From an uncultured Verrucomicrobiota bacterium (lineage in GTDB: Bacteria; Verrucomicrobiota; Verrucomicrobiia; Limisphaerales; UBA1412): a DNA stretch of 64,000 nucleotides. The notes under the pieces were generated by a model that had not been told where the DNA came from, ran no database searches, and saw nothing but the letters and a program-made list of their open reading frames with translations. Shown here in pieces: positions 17,937-25,258 of this stretch (position 1 is the stretch's first letter; each line of letters opens with the position of its first letter). Position numbers and translations under genes: made by a program. Location of the stretch: NCBI GenBank assembly GCA_944389455.1, contig CALXMK010000012.1:29285-93284 (forward strand). The letters are read 5' to 3'.

Positions 17937-19187
17937 TTAAGGTTTAATAGTGATCAATTGATTATCGACCAGATCTTTACTGATGGCTTTATATCCGCCG
18001 GTTACAATCTTTTCTCCGATTTGAAGTCCCTCTTTTATTTCCGTATAATTATCATCACTGATACCGCGGATTACTTTGCGGGAATGGACTCGGTTTCCTT
18101 CTATAATGAAAACAATTTCCTCTATCTTATCCGTGTCCTTTTTGACTTCAGCAGATTTTTTGGGGGAGAGAAGCTCATCGGAGTCAGAGCCCGAATCGAT
18201 TAAATTGGTTGAGCTGCTGCGGGTTGTAACACATTGAATGGGAACAGAGATGACGTTATTCGCATATCGAGTTTCAACCTCTGCGGTGACGGACATTCCA
18301 GGACGAAATGTATCTTTTTCATTAATGAGGATACGAATTTCAAATTTGGTAGCTTCTGTATTGCTGCTAGTATCCGTAGCCGTATTGGCAATTTGAGTAA
18401 CGGTTCCAGTGAATTTTTTATCACGAAAGGCATCTACTTCAAGTCTGACTCGCTGACCTAGTTGGATGAGGTTGATATCCATTTCGCCGATTTCAACTCG
18501 TGCTTCCATATGATTAAGATCAGAAATAGTCATTACCTCTGTTCCAGTATAAGTTCCGGTGCCAACAACACGTTCGCCGAGTTCGGAGTTGAGTTTAGAG
18601 ATCGTTCCATCGAGAGGAGAATAAATAGTGCATTTACTAAGATCTTCGGCTGCTCTGTCAAGGGCTGCTTGAGCTACGGTGACCTGGTGGAGAGAGTTGG
18701 TGTAAGTGGCTTGAGCAGAAAAATAGGAATTGGATATCTGTTCATAGTCGGATTTAGAAAGGAGCTGGTTTTTAAAAAGTTCCTCTGAGCGTTTCCATTC
18801 TGATTCCCATTTTTTCAGATCGGAAAGAGCAATATCACAGCTGCCTTTGGAGGACTCAAGGTTGGCAACGGCAGAGTTGCTGCTGGCGATATAGAGATCA
18901 GGTTTGATGCTGAAGAGGAGATCTCCTTTTTTTACAAGCTGGCCTTCTTTAATCGGTAAATTGATGATTTCTCCGGAGACTTCAGAGCTGATTTTTACGT
19001 AAGTGACAGGGTGTATCTTCCCATTGGCGATAACAATTTCAGTAATATTACGTTTTTGAACTGTTCCAGATTGAATTTCAAGTGGCTTCTCTCTGTCATG
19101 AAAGGCAATCAGCCAGATACCGATGCAGATCAAGAGGAATAGAATAATTAAAAACAGATTTCGTGATGTTTTCTTTTTTGACTTCAT
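17937..19187 (-). CDS. MacA-like periplasmic adaptor (HlyD/RND membrane-fusion protein)
   Basis: A 416-residue adaptor anchored by one N-terminal helix (LFLIILFLLICIGIWLIAF). It shows the two halves of a lipoyl domain (VKISSEVSGEIINLPIKEG and CTIYSPLDGTISKLN) flanking a coiled-coil hairpin, then the beta-barrel domain (RVRLEVDAFRDKKFTGTV) and membrane-proximal domain. A serine/aspartate-rich stretch (TNLIDSGSDSDELLSPKKS) near residue 325 is an unusual insertion. It connects the inner-membrane permeases to an outer-membrane channel. First gene of the leftward exporter run. Confidence 0.92.
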   Translation of the reverse strand: MKSKKKTSRNLFLIILFLLICIGIWLIAFHDREKPLEIQSGTVQKRNITEIVIANGKIHPVTYVKISSEVSGEIINLPIKEGQLVKKGDLLFSIKPDLYIASSNSAVANLESSKGSCDIALSDLKKWESEWKRSEELFKNQLLSKSDYEQISNSYFSAQATYTNSLHQVTVAQAALDRAAEDLSKCTIYSPLDGTISKLNSELGERVVGTGTYTGTEVMTISDLNHMEARVEIGEMDINLIQLGQRVRLEVDAFRDKKFTGTVTQIANTATDTSSNTEATKFEIRILINEKDTFRPGMSVTAEVETRYANNVISVPIQCVTTRSSSTNLIDSGSDSDELLSPKKSAEVKKDTDKIEEIVFIIEGNRVHSRKVIRGISDDNYTEIKEGLQIGEKIVTGGYKAISKDLVDNQLITIKP

Positions 19188-19300
19188 ATTTCTAGCAAGA
19201 CTCCCAGTCTATAGAAGAGTCTGTTTTTTTAAATTGGGATATAAGAGTGATCCCGACAATAATAAAGGAACCTCTAAAAAGGAATTTTGTGCAAAAATTA

Positions 19301-19765
19301 TTATTTTTGTTGAAGTATTTTGGAAGTGATTCTTTCTTCTGCCCATTTGACCCATTTGTTTTCATGGCGTTTCATGATTTTTCTATCTGATGGATCGATA
19401 TCATTGTATCCCTGAAGATGAAGAATAGAATGAATCAAGTAACGGATAATTTCGCTTTGAGGTGTAGTGGAATATTCTTCGGCGTATAGAATTGCCTCAT
19501 CAATGCAGATGATGACGTCTCCAAAGAGTTGTTCTTTTTGTTCTACTTGCTTGTATTGCAGAGTGATAACATCCGTTGAGCCTTCATGCCCCATATATTT
19601 GGCATTATCAGCGGCCATGCGGCGTGAATTGACAAAGAGCCAGCATATTTCAGCTTGTTTAACTCCCATCAGCGGAAGCAGCTCTCGGGTCAAAGTCTTA
19701 ATATCGCGAATAGATATTTTCCAGGTAGGATGCAGATTTTTGAAGATGAGATCGTAATTTGACAA
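19301..19765 (-). CDS. ybeY: Endoribonuclease YbeY (rRNA maturation factor)
   Basis: A 154-residue YbeY, a metal-dependent single-strand RNase needed for 16S rRNA 3' maturation and ribosome quality control. The metal motif reads HSILHLQGYND, against the usual HGxLHLxGYDH, so the third histidine is replaced by Asp; as I recall, Bacteroidetes members show a similar GYKD variant, so activity need not be lost. Preceding motifs (NSRRMAADNAKYMGHEGSTDVITLQY in part) also fit. It starts 2 bases after phoH, the same neighbour as in many bacteria. Confidence 0.92.
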   Translation of the reverse strand: MSNYDLIFKNLHPTWKISIRDIKTLTRELLPLMGVKQAEICWLFVNSRRMAADNAKYMGHEGSTDVITLQYKQVEQKEQLFGDVIICIDEAILYAEEYSTTPQSEIIRYLIHSILHLQGYNDIDPSDRKIMKRHENKWVKWAEERITSKILQQK

Positions 19766-19767
19766 GA

Positions 19768-20784
19768 TTAGGTAAATCTGATTTTTCTTTTGAAGGTGGA
19801 AGCAGGAGAAAAAAGTTTTTTCTGTTTTGAAGGAAGAGCTTTTTCGTATGCTTCAATAATACTCTGAACAAGAGCGTGCCGGACGACATCTTTGTTCTGA
19901 AATTCCATAATACCGACTCCCTGAATATTCCGCAGAATTCGGATAGCTTCTTGAAGACCGGAGAATTTATTAGGGGGTAAATCTACTTGCGAGGGATCTC
20001 CCGTGATGATAAGCCGAGTATTAATTCCCATGCGCGTGAGGAACATAATCATCTGCTCACGAGTTGCATTCTGGGCTTCATCTAAAATAACAAAGGAGTT
20101 GTTGAGTGTACGGCCGCGCATATAGGCAAGGGGAGCAATTTCAATAATACCTTTTTCCTGGTTTTTTTGAACATCCTCATGAGTCATCATATCGAAGAGC
20201 GCGTCATAGAGCGGACGAAGATAGGGAGTGATTTTTTCATTCAGATCTCCTGGGAGGAAGCCTAGAGCTTCTCCTGCTTCTACAGCAGGTCGGGTGAGGA
20301 TAAGACGGCTGCATTTCTCTTCTTTCAATGCTGCTACAGCCATAGCCATAGCCAGATAAGTTTTCCCGGTCCCGGCAGGACCTACACCAAAGGTGATGTC
20401 GTGATTGCGAATCATATCGACATATTTTTTCTGGCTTAGTGTCTTAGGGATAACAACGGGTTTTTTGGAAGAGGTGTAGATGCGGCTGGATTGGAGAGTT
20501 CGAAGAGCCTCCAATCCATCGCGTTCTGCAGTTAAAAGAGCCTGTGAAAAATCATGTGCCCGAATGATAATTCCGTTTTTAGAAGACTCTTCGATAAGTT
20601 CCAGTACTTTCTGAGCTCTGTTGACGCTGGCTTCATCTCCTTCTGTTTTAACCCAGTTATCACGTGCTGTAGCTTTAATGTTGAAGTGACGCTCCAGCTT
20701 TTTCAGATTAGGAGTTTCTCCATGAAAGATTTGCTGGGCGAGCCGTGTATTCTCGAAGTAGAAAGTAGCTGTTTTAATGCTCAT
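19768..20784 (-). CDS. ybeZ: PhoH-like ATPase (YbeZ)
   Basis: A 338-residue cytoplasmic P-loop ATPase of the PhoH family. The N-terminal region resembles a small RNA-binding fold; Walker A GPAGTGKT is at residues 135-142 and Walker B in FVILDEAQNATREQM, followed by a TGDPSQVDLP sensor segment. YbeZ is thought to act with YbeY in RNA metabolism, and the two genes are adjacent here (2 bases). It follows the HIT gene by 10 bases in the same leftward operon. Confidence 0.94.
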   Translation of the reverse strand: MSIKTATFYFENTRLAQQIFHGETPNLKKLERHFNIKATARDNWVKTEGDEASVNRAQKVLELIEESSKNGIIIRAHDFSQALLTAERDGLEALRTLQSSRIYTSSKKPVVIPKTLSQKKYVDMIRNHDITFGVGPAGTGKTYLAMAMAVAALKEEKCSRLILTRPAVEAGEALGFLPGDLNEKITPYLRPLYDALFDMMTHEDVQKNQEKGIIEIAPLAYMRGRTLNNSFVILDEAQNATREQMIMFLTRMGINTRLIITGDPSQVDLPPNKFSGLQEAIRILRNIQGVGIMEFQNKDVVRHALVQSIIEAYEKALPSKQKKLFSPASTFKRKIRFT

Positions 20785-20794
20785 AATGCATTAA

Positions 20795-21298
20795 TTATGA
20801 TGTAGTTAGATCTGAGATAACTTTACGCAGGTTAGCGGCAAGTTCAGAGAGAGCTTGAGGCAGAACGGAAGTTTCCGCAATAACCGGCATAAAGTTACTG
20901 TCTCCATTCCAGCGAGGTACAACATGAATATGAAGATGTTCTGCAATACCTGCACCTGCGACGCGGCCCTGATTGATACCGATATTGAATCCATCTGGAT
21001 GCATGGTTTTCAAGAGAGCAGTCTGGCATGTTTGAACCATTCTCATTATTTCCAGCAGTTCCTTATCGGTGAGCTCTCCGATGGACGGAATTTGCCGAAA
21101 AGGAATAACCATCAGATGTCCCCCATTATAGGGATAAGTATTGAGTACGGCAAAACAGGTTTCCCCCCGGGCGATAATGTAATTTTTTTCGTCATCCTCC
21201 GGATGAGCTGCCATTTGGCTGAAAATAGAGCTTTCGGAAGAGGGCGGTTTGGGTCCCAAAATATATTGTATTCTCCAGGGGGCGTGCAGAGGTTTCAT
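20795..21298 (-). CDS. HIT-family nucleotide hydrolase/transferase
   Basis: A histidine-triad protein with the catalytic motif HLHIHVVPRW near the C-terminus and upstream HIT-fold pieces NTYPYNGGHLMVIPFRQ and GFNIGINQGRVAGAG. The arrangement (an N-terminal WRIQYILGPK extension and a KPxxxCxF-like segment) resembles bacterial AP4A-phosphorylase/FHIT-like members that cleave dinucleoside polyphosphates. I start it at the ATG at 21298, which leaves 1 base after proS; the longer frame to 21340 would overlap proS and adds a basic tail not typical of the family. Confidence 0.88.
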   Translation of the reverse strand: MKPLHAPWRIQYILGPKPPSSESSIFSQMAAHPEDDEKNYIIARGETCFAVLNTYPYNGGHLMVIPFRQIPSIGELTDKELLEIMRMVQTCQTALLKTMHPDGFNIGINQGRVAGAGIAEHLHIHVVPRWNGDSNFMPVIAETSVLPQALSELAANLRKVISDLTTS

Positions 21299-21299
21299 T

Positions 21300-23021
21300 T
21301 TATGAGAGTTTTTGAATTTCCTCTTGAACGAGTTTAACAATGGATTCCACTGCTTGATCAGGTGAGATAGGCATCAGTTCTCCTCCCCGGCGTTTTAATT
21401 CTACAATGCCTTTGGCGAGAGATTTTTCACCGATTCCCAATCGAATGGGGATTCCGATCAGCTCAGAGTCTTTAAATTTTACACCCGGCCGTTCGTCTCG
21501 GTCATCTAATAGAACCTCGATTCCGCGGGCAGTTAATTCAGAATAGAATTTCTCTGCCAGTTGCATTGGTTCACTTTCCGGAGCGATGTTCAGAGGGGTA
21601 ATGCAAACCTGGTAGGGAGCTACTGTAATGGGCCAATTGATCCCGTCTTTATCGAAATTTTGCTCGATTACAGCTTGCAGGGTACGTGTAACACCGATCC
21701 CATAGCAGCCCATCACACAAGGTTTTTGAGCCCCTTTTTCATCAGAGTAAAGGGCACCGATAGCCGTACTATATTTGGTGCCCAGTTTAAAGACTTGTCC
21801 TACTTCGATTGCATGACGGATATGGAGGGGTTTGCCGCATTTAGGGCAAGGTTCACCCTCTTTTACGGTGCGGATATCAGCAAATTCAGCGCAGGGAATA
21901 TCCCGTTTCATACTGACATGGCGTAAGTGGAATCCGTCACGATTGGCGCCGGTGACCATTCCTGAAGCGCCTTTGAGCAGAAGGTCCGCACAGATTCTCA
22001 CTCCGCTAATGCCGACGGCTCCCAAACTGCCCGGAAGTGCGTTGAGCAGATTCTTGATTTCTGCTTCTTCTGCGGGACGATAGAGTGTAGTTCCCAGAAT
22101 TCCTGCGATTTTAGCCTCATTGAGCTGATAGTCTCCTCGTAGAAGAAAGATAACGGGTTTATCTTCGACTATATAGACGAGAGTCTTGATCTGCATTTCT
22201 GCAGGTACGTTAAAAGGAGCCTTGGTCAGTGAGTCAATACTCTTGACTCCAGGTGTTTCAAATGCTTCCGTAGGAGCTTCATCGGGAGTATAAGAGAGAG
22301 GAATTTTACTATCGGCTTTTTCTACGTTGGCCGCGTAACCGCAGACATCGCAGAAGGCGATTTCGCACTCGCCCGTATCAGCGGGCACTACGAACTCATG
22401 TGTATGCTTGCCCCCCATGACACCTGCATCGGCTTCAACCGGATAAGCTTTAAGACCGCAACGATGGAATATCCGCTTGTATGCGTTATACATGTTATGA
22501 TAGCTCTTCATTGAGGATTCATCGTCGACGTCAAAGCTATAAGCATCTTTCATGATAAATTCCCGAGCTCGCATTAACCCAAAGCGGGGACGAATTTCAT
22601 CACGGAATTTGGTTTGAATCTGATAAAGGTTGATAGGAAGTTGACGGTAACTGTTGATTTCTCCTGCAGCGAGAGTAGTGACAACCTCTTCATGAGTGGG
22701 GCCGAGAACCCACTCCCGTTTGGCATGGTCATTAACCTTGAAGAGAGTATCGCCAGCAACTTCATAACGTCCGCTTTGTTGCCAAATTTCAGGCGGTTGC
22801 AAGGCAGGCATTAGAATTTCCAATGCTCCCGCGCGATCCATCTCTTCACGAATAATTTTTTGGATTTTTTGGAGAGATTTTACTCCCAATGGGAGGAAAT
22901 TATATAATCCGGCAGCGAGTTTGCGGATAATTCCGGCGCGGAGCAGAAGTTGATGTGAAAGAATTTCAGCTTCAGCCGGTGATTCTCTAAGAGTTGGTAT
23001 AAGCGTGTGTGTCCAGCGCAT
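21300..23021 (-). CDS. proS: Prolyl-tRNA synthetase (bacterial type)
   Basis: A 573-residue class II aminoacyl-tRNA synthetase that charges tRNA-Pro in the cytoplasm. The opening MRWTHTLIPTLRESPAEAEI, motif 2 region REFIMKDAYSF, the YbaK-like editing insertion (about residues 230-390, with VKAGxx-type LKGASGMVTGANRDG) and the C-terminal anticodon domain (ELTARGIEVLLDDRDERPGVK) are all present, so it is the long bacterial form with editing. It is inside the leftward housekeeping run between the FAH-family and HIT genes. Confidence 0.97.
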   Translation of the reverse strand: MRWTHTLIPTLRESPAEAEILSHQLLLRAGIIRKLAAGLYNFLPLGVKSLQKIQKIIREEMDRAGALEILMPALQPPEIWQQSGRYEVAGDTLFKVNDHAKREWVLGPTHEEVVTTLAAGEINSYRQLPINLYQIQTKFRDEIRPRFGLMRAREFIMKDAYSFDVDDESSMKSYHNMYNAYKRIFHRCGLKAYPVEADAGVMGGKHTHEFVVPADTGECEIAFCDVCGYAANVEKADSKIPLSYTPDEAPTEAFETPGVKSIDSLTKAPFNVPAEMQIKTLVYIVEDKPVIFLLRGDYQLNEAKIAGILGTTLYRPAEEAEIKNLLNALPGSLGAVGISGVRICADLLLKGASGMVTGANRDGFHLRHVSMKRDIPCAEFADIRTVKEGEPCPKCGKPLHIRHAIEVGQVFKLGTKYSTAIGALYSDEKGAQKPCVMGCYGIGVTRTLQAVIEQNFDKDGINWPITVAPYQVCITPLNIAPESEPMQLAEKFYSELTARGIEVLLDDRDERPGVKFKDSELIGIPIRLGIGEKSLAKGIVELKRRGGELMPISPDQAVESIVKLVQEEIQKLS

Positions 23022-23051
23022 AATAATTTATATCTAAAAAAGGAATTGGTT

Positions 23052-23807
23052 TTATTTTACATGAACAGTTAGCGGAGGAATCCCTTCTATACAGGCTTTC
23101 AATGTATCGCCTGAGGTGATAGGGCCAATCCCGCAAGGGGTACCAGTCAAGATGACATCTCCTGCAGAGAGGGTAATCCCCTGAGAAACATGACTGATAA
23201 TTTGATGACAGTCAAAAATCATCATTTCAGTGTTGCCATCTTGCTTTAATATGTCGTTTTGAAAAAGTTGAATTTTCAATTTAGAAGGATCCAAGTCCGT
23301 TTCGATTACAGGGCCCAGCGGTGTAAACGTATCGAATGATTTACACCGGCTCCATTGTCCTTCTACTTTTTGAATAGTGCGGTCGGTGATATCTAAGGCA
23401 CAGGTATATCCCAAAATGTAGTTCTGGACAGAGGATAGAGGGATATTTTTTCCTGTTTTACCGATAATGATAGCAAGTTCGATTTCAAAATCGGTACGAT
23501 GTTCAGGATAAGGGATCTGAATAAATCCGTTATGAGGAAGAATCGAAGAGGGAGCTTTGAGCCAGAATAATGGTTCAGAGGGTCTCTCACCGCCGATTTC
23601 ACGAATATGTTCGGTATAATTTCTTCCTACGGCAAACAACTTATTGGGAAGAATTGGAGGTAAATATTCGATTTGTTCTTCTGCAATAGCTGGAAGCAGA
23701 GTCCCTCCTGAAATTTGAAAAGGAGAATCGATCCGATAAATCCGGTCTTCTTCTATGCGTGCATAAAGAGGTTTACCCTCAATTTTTAGATGAGCGATCT
23801 GTGCCAT
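23052..23807 (-). CDS. Fumarylacetoacetate hydrolase (FAH) family protein
   Basis: A 251-residue FAH-fold enzyme; the family hydrolyses or decarboxylates 2-oxo/enol acids (acylpyruvates, oxaloacetate, homoprotocatechuate-path intermediates). The core reads FAVGRNYTEHI, metal-site residues in DFEIELAIIIGK, YILGYTCALDITDR, and the closing LSAGDVILTGTPCGIGP with GDTLKACIEG. The exact substrate cannot be told; oxaloacetate tautomerase/decarboxylase-like or acylpyruvase functions are possible. It lies 30 bases upstream of proS in the transcript. Confidence 0.88.
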   Translation of the reverse strand: MAQIAHLKIEGKPLYARIEEDRIYRIDSPFQISGGTLLPAIAEEQIEYLPPILPNKLFAVGRNYTEHIREIGGERPSEPLFWLKAPSSILPHNGFIQIPYPEHRTDFEIELAIIIGKTGKNIPLSSVQNYILGYTCALDITDRTIQKVEGQWSRCKSFDTFTPLGPVIETDLDPSKLKIQLFQNDILKQDGNTEMMIFDCHQIISHVSQGITLSAGDVILTGTPCGIGPITSGDTLKACIEGIPPLTVHVK

Positions 23808-23827
23808 GATTATCGAGGTGGAAGAGA

Positions 23828-24550
23828 CTACATATCAGCATTAGTATAGACTTCTTTAACGTCGTCATTATCTTCCAAGGTGTCGATTAGTTTTTGTACA
23901 GCCTCGGCATCTGCTTGAGAGACGGGAGCTAATAGGGATGGAATCTGAGTGATAGAGGCACTGGCACAGGTAATTTGAGCTTCTTCCAGTTTTTTTGAGA
24001 CAGCTTCAAATGTTGAGGGATCGGTAATGATTTCAAAACCTTCTTCTTCGGATTTGAAATCTTCAGCTCCGGCCTCCATAGCCAGTTCCATAAGAGTATC
24101 TTCGTTGGCATTTTCACGCTCGATGATGAATTGACCTTTTTTCTGGAAGAGACGAGAAACTGCACCCGAGGTAGCCAATGAGCCGTTATTGCGAGTGAGG
24201 ATAGCTCTAATTTCGGCCGAAGTACGATTACGGTTGTCAGTGCTGATTTCAACTAGAATAGCAACACCTGCCGGTCCATAGATTTCATAGATCAGGTCTT
24301 CATAGTTGTTGACAAATCCTTCTCCAGAAGCTTTTTTGATAGCACGATCAATATTGTCATTAGGCATGTTGGCTGCACGTGCTTTCATCAAAACCAGACG
24401 CAACCGGGGATTCATATTGGGATCTCCGCTGGCACCGACTTTAACAGCGACAATAATTTCTTTAGTTATTTTTGCAAAAACTTTGGAGCGTTTCGCATCC
24501 AAAGCACCTTTAATATGTTTAACTTTTGACCATTTACTGTGACCAGCCAT
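23828..24550 (-). CDS. yebC: YebC/PmpR-family protein (TACO1-like)
   Basis: A 240-residue member of the YebC family. It opens with the near-invariant MAGHSKWSKVKHIKG and carries DAKRSKVFAKITKEIIVA, NPRLRLVLMKARAANMPNDNI and the YEIYGPAGVAILVE segment. Family members have been described as transcriptional regulators and, more recently, as ribosome-associated factors that relieve stalling at proline runs; its proximity to proS is in keeping with the latter but is not proof. It starts 17 bases after the EamA-like gene. Confidence 0.95.
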   Translation of the reverse strand: MAGHSKWSKVKHIKGALDAKRSKVFAKITKEIIVAVKVGASGDPNMNPRLRLVLMKARAANMPNDNIDRAIKKASGEGFVNNYEDLIYEIYGPAGVAILVEISTDNRNRTSAEIRAILTRNNGSLATSGAVSRLFQKKGQFIIERENANEDTLMELAMEAGAEDFKSEEEGFEIITDPSTFEAVSKKLEEAQITCASASITQIPSLLAPVSQADAEAVQKLIDTLEDNDDVKEVYTNADM

Positions 24551-24567
24551 ATTTAATTGATACTAAT

Positions 24568-25011
24568 TTATTTTTGATCAGAGGAATTTGACTGAATGGA
24601 AGTTTGAGAAGATTCTGCGGAAGAGGGTTCTTTATTGTTTTCTGTCCAAGTAATTAACCCTGCTCCTAAGACAATTAATAGGACCCCAGCCCAACGGAGG
24701 GGAACTATTTTCTCATGTAAAATCAACCATGCTGCCAGAGTAGTGAAGACAAATCCAAGACTTGTCATTGGCCAGACAAAACTGACTTCTGCCTGACTCA
24801 TTAAATATAAAAGGGTTCCAAAGAATAGAGCTTCAAATAAAACGCCTAAAAGAATATTTTTATTGCAAGCCCCTTTGAGAATAATGCGAGAGACTTCTTG
24901 AAAGCTGATTTGACTGACCTCTCCAATCTGATGTAATCCGCGATTGAGGAATACAACACCTACGGCTTCCATGATGAGCCCTATAAATAGTACGATAATT
25001 AATTTATACAT
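24568..25011 (-). CDS. Small EamA/DMT-superfamily transporter
   Basis: A 147-residue protein with four predicted membrane helices, half the size of ordinary ten-helix DMT exporters and similar to small multidrug resistance or ArnE/F-type proteins, which act as dimers. The last pair (TSLGFVFTTLAAWLILHEKIVPLRWAGVLLIVLGAGLI) shows the typical EamA end with the LHEKI-x-RWAGxxLIxxG pattern. The C-terminal 25 residues are a serine-rich hydrophilic tail. Substrate unknown. It is the first gene of the leftward run and is divergent from the bi-domain oxidoreductase. Confidence 0.82.
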   Translation of the reverse strand: MYKLIIVLFIGLIMEAVGVVFLNRGLHQIGEVSQISFQEVSRIILKGACNKNILLGVLFEALFFGTLLYLMSQAEVSFVWPMTSLGFVFTTLAAWLILHEKIVPLRWAGVLLIVLGAGLITWTENNKEPSSAESSQTSIQSNSSDQK

Positions 25012-25258
25012 CTCTTATCTTGCGGTTGATAAAAGCAGATTAACCGCCTAGCTATTTTAGTGGTCTCGGGGCTCTTATTACAATTTTATTCTTTTGGAAA
25101 AAAGAAATGGAAAGAGTGTTTTTTACAGCAGAAGTAAAATGGTTTTTTAAACATCTTCTCTGGGAAGAGAATTTAAAGCAGAAACAATTGATATTCCAAG
25201 CTAAAAATAATAGAAAAGAGCTGAAATCGAACACAATATCCTATAAACTGAGCCGGAT

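Noticed and set aside
20855..21337. Plus-strand open frame opposite the HIT gene
   Set aside because: The minus strand carries the HIT motif HLHIHVVP; the plus frame is a shadow.
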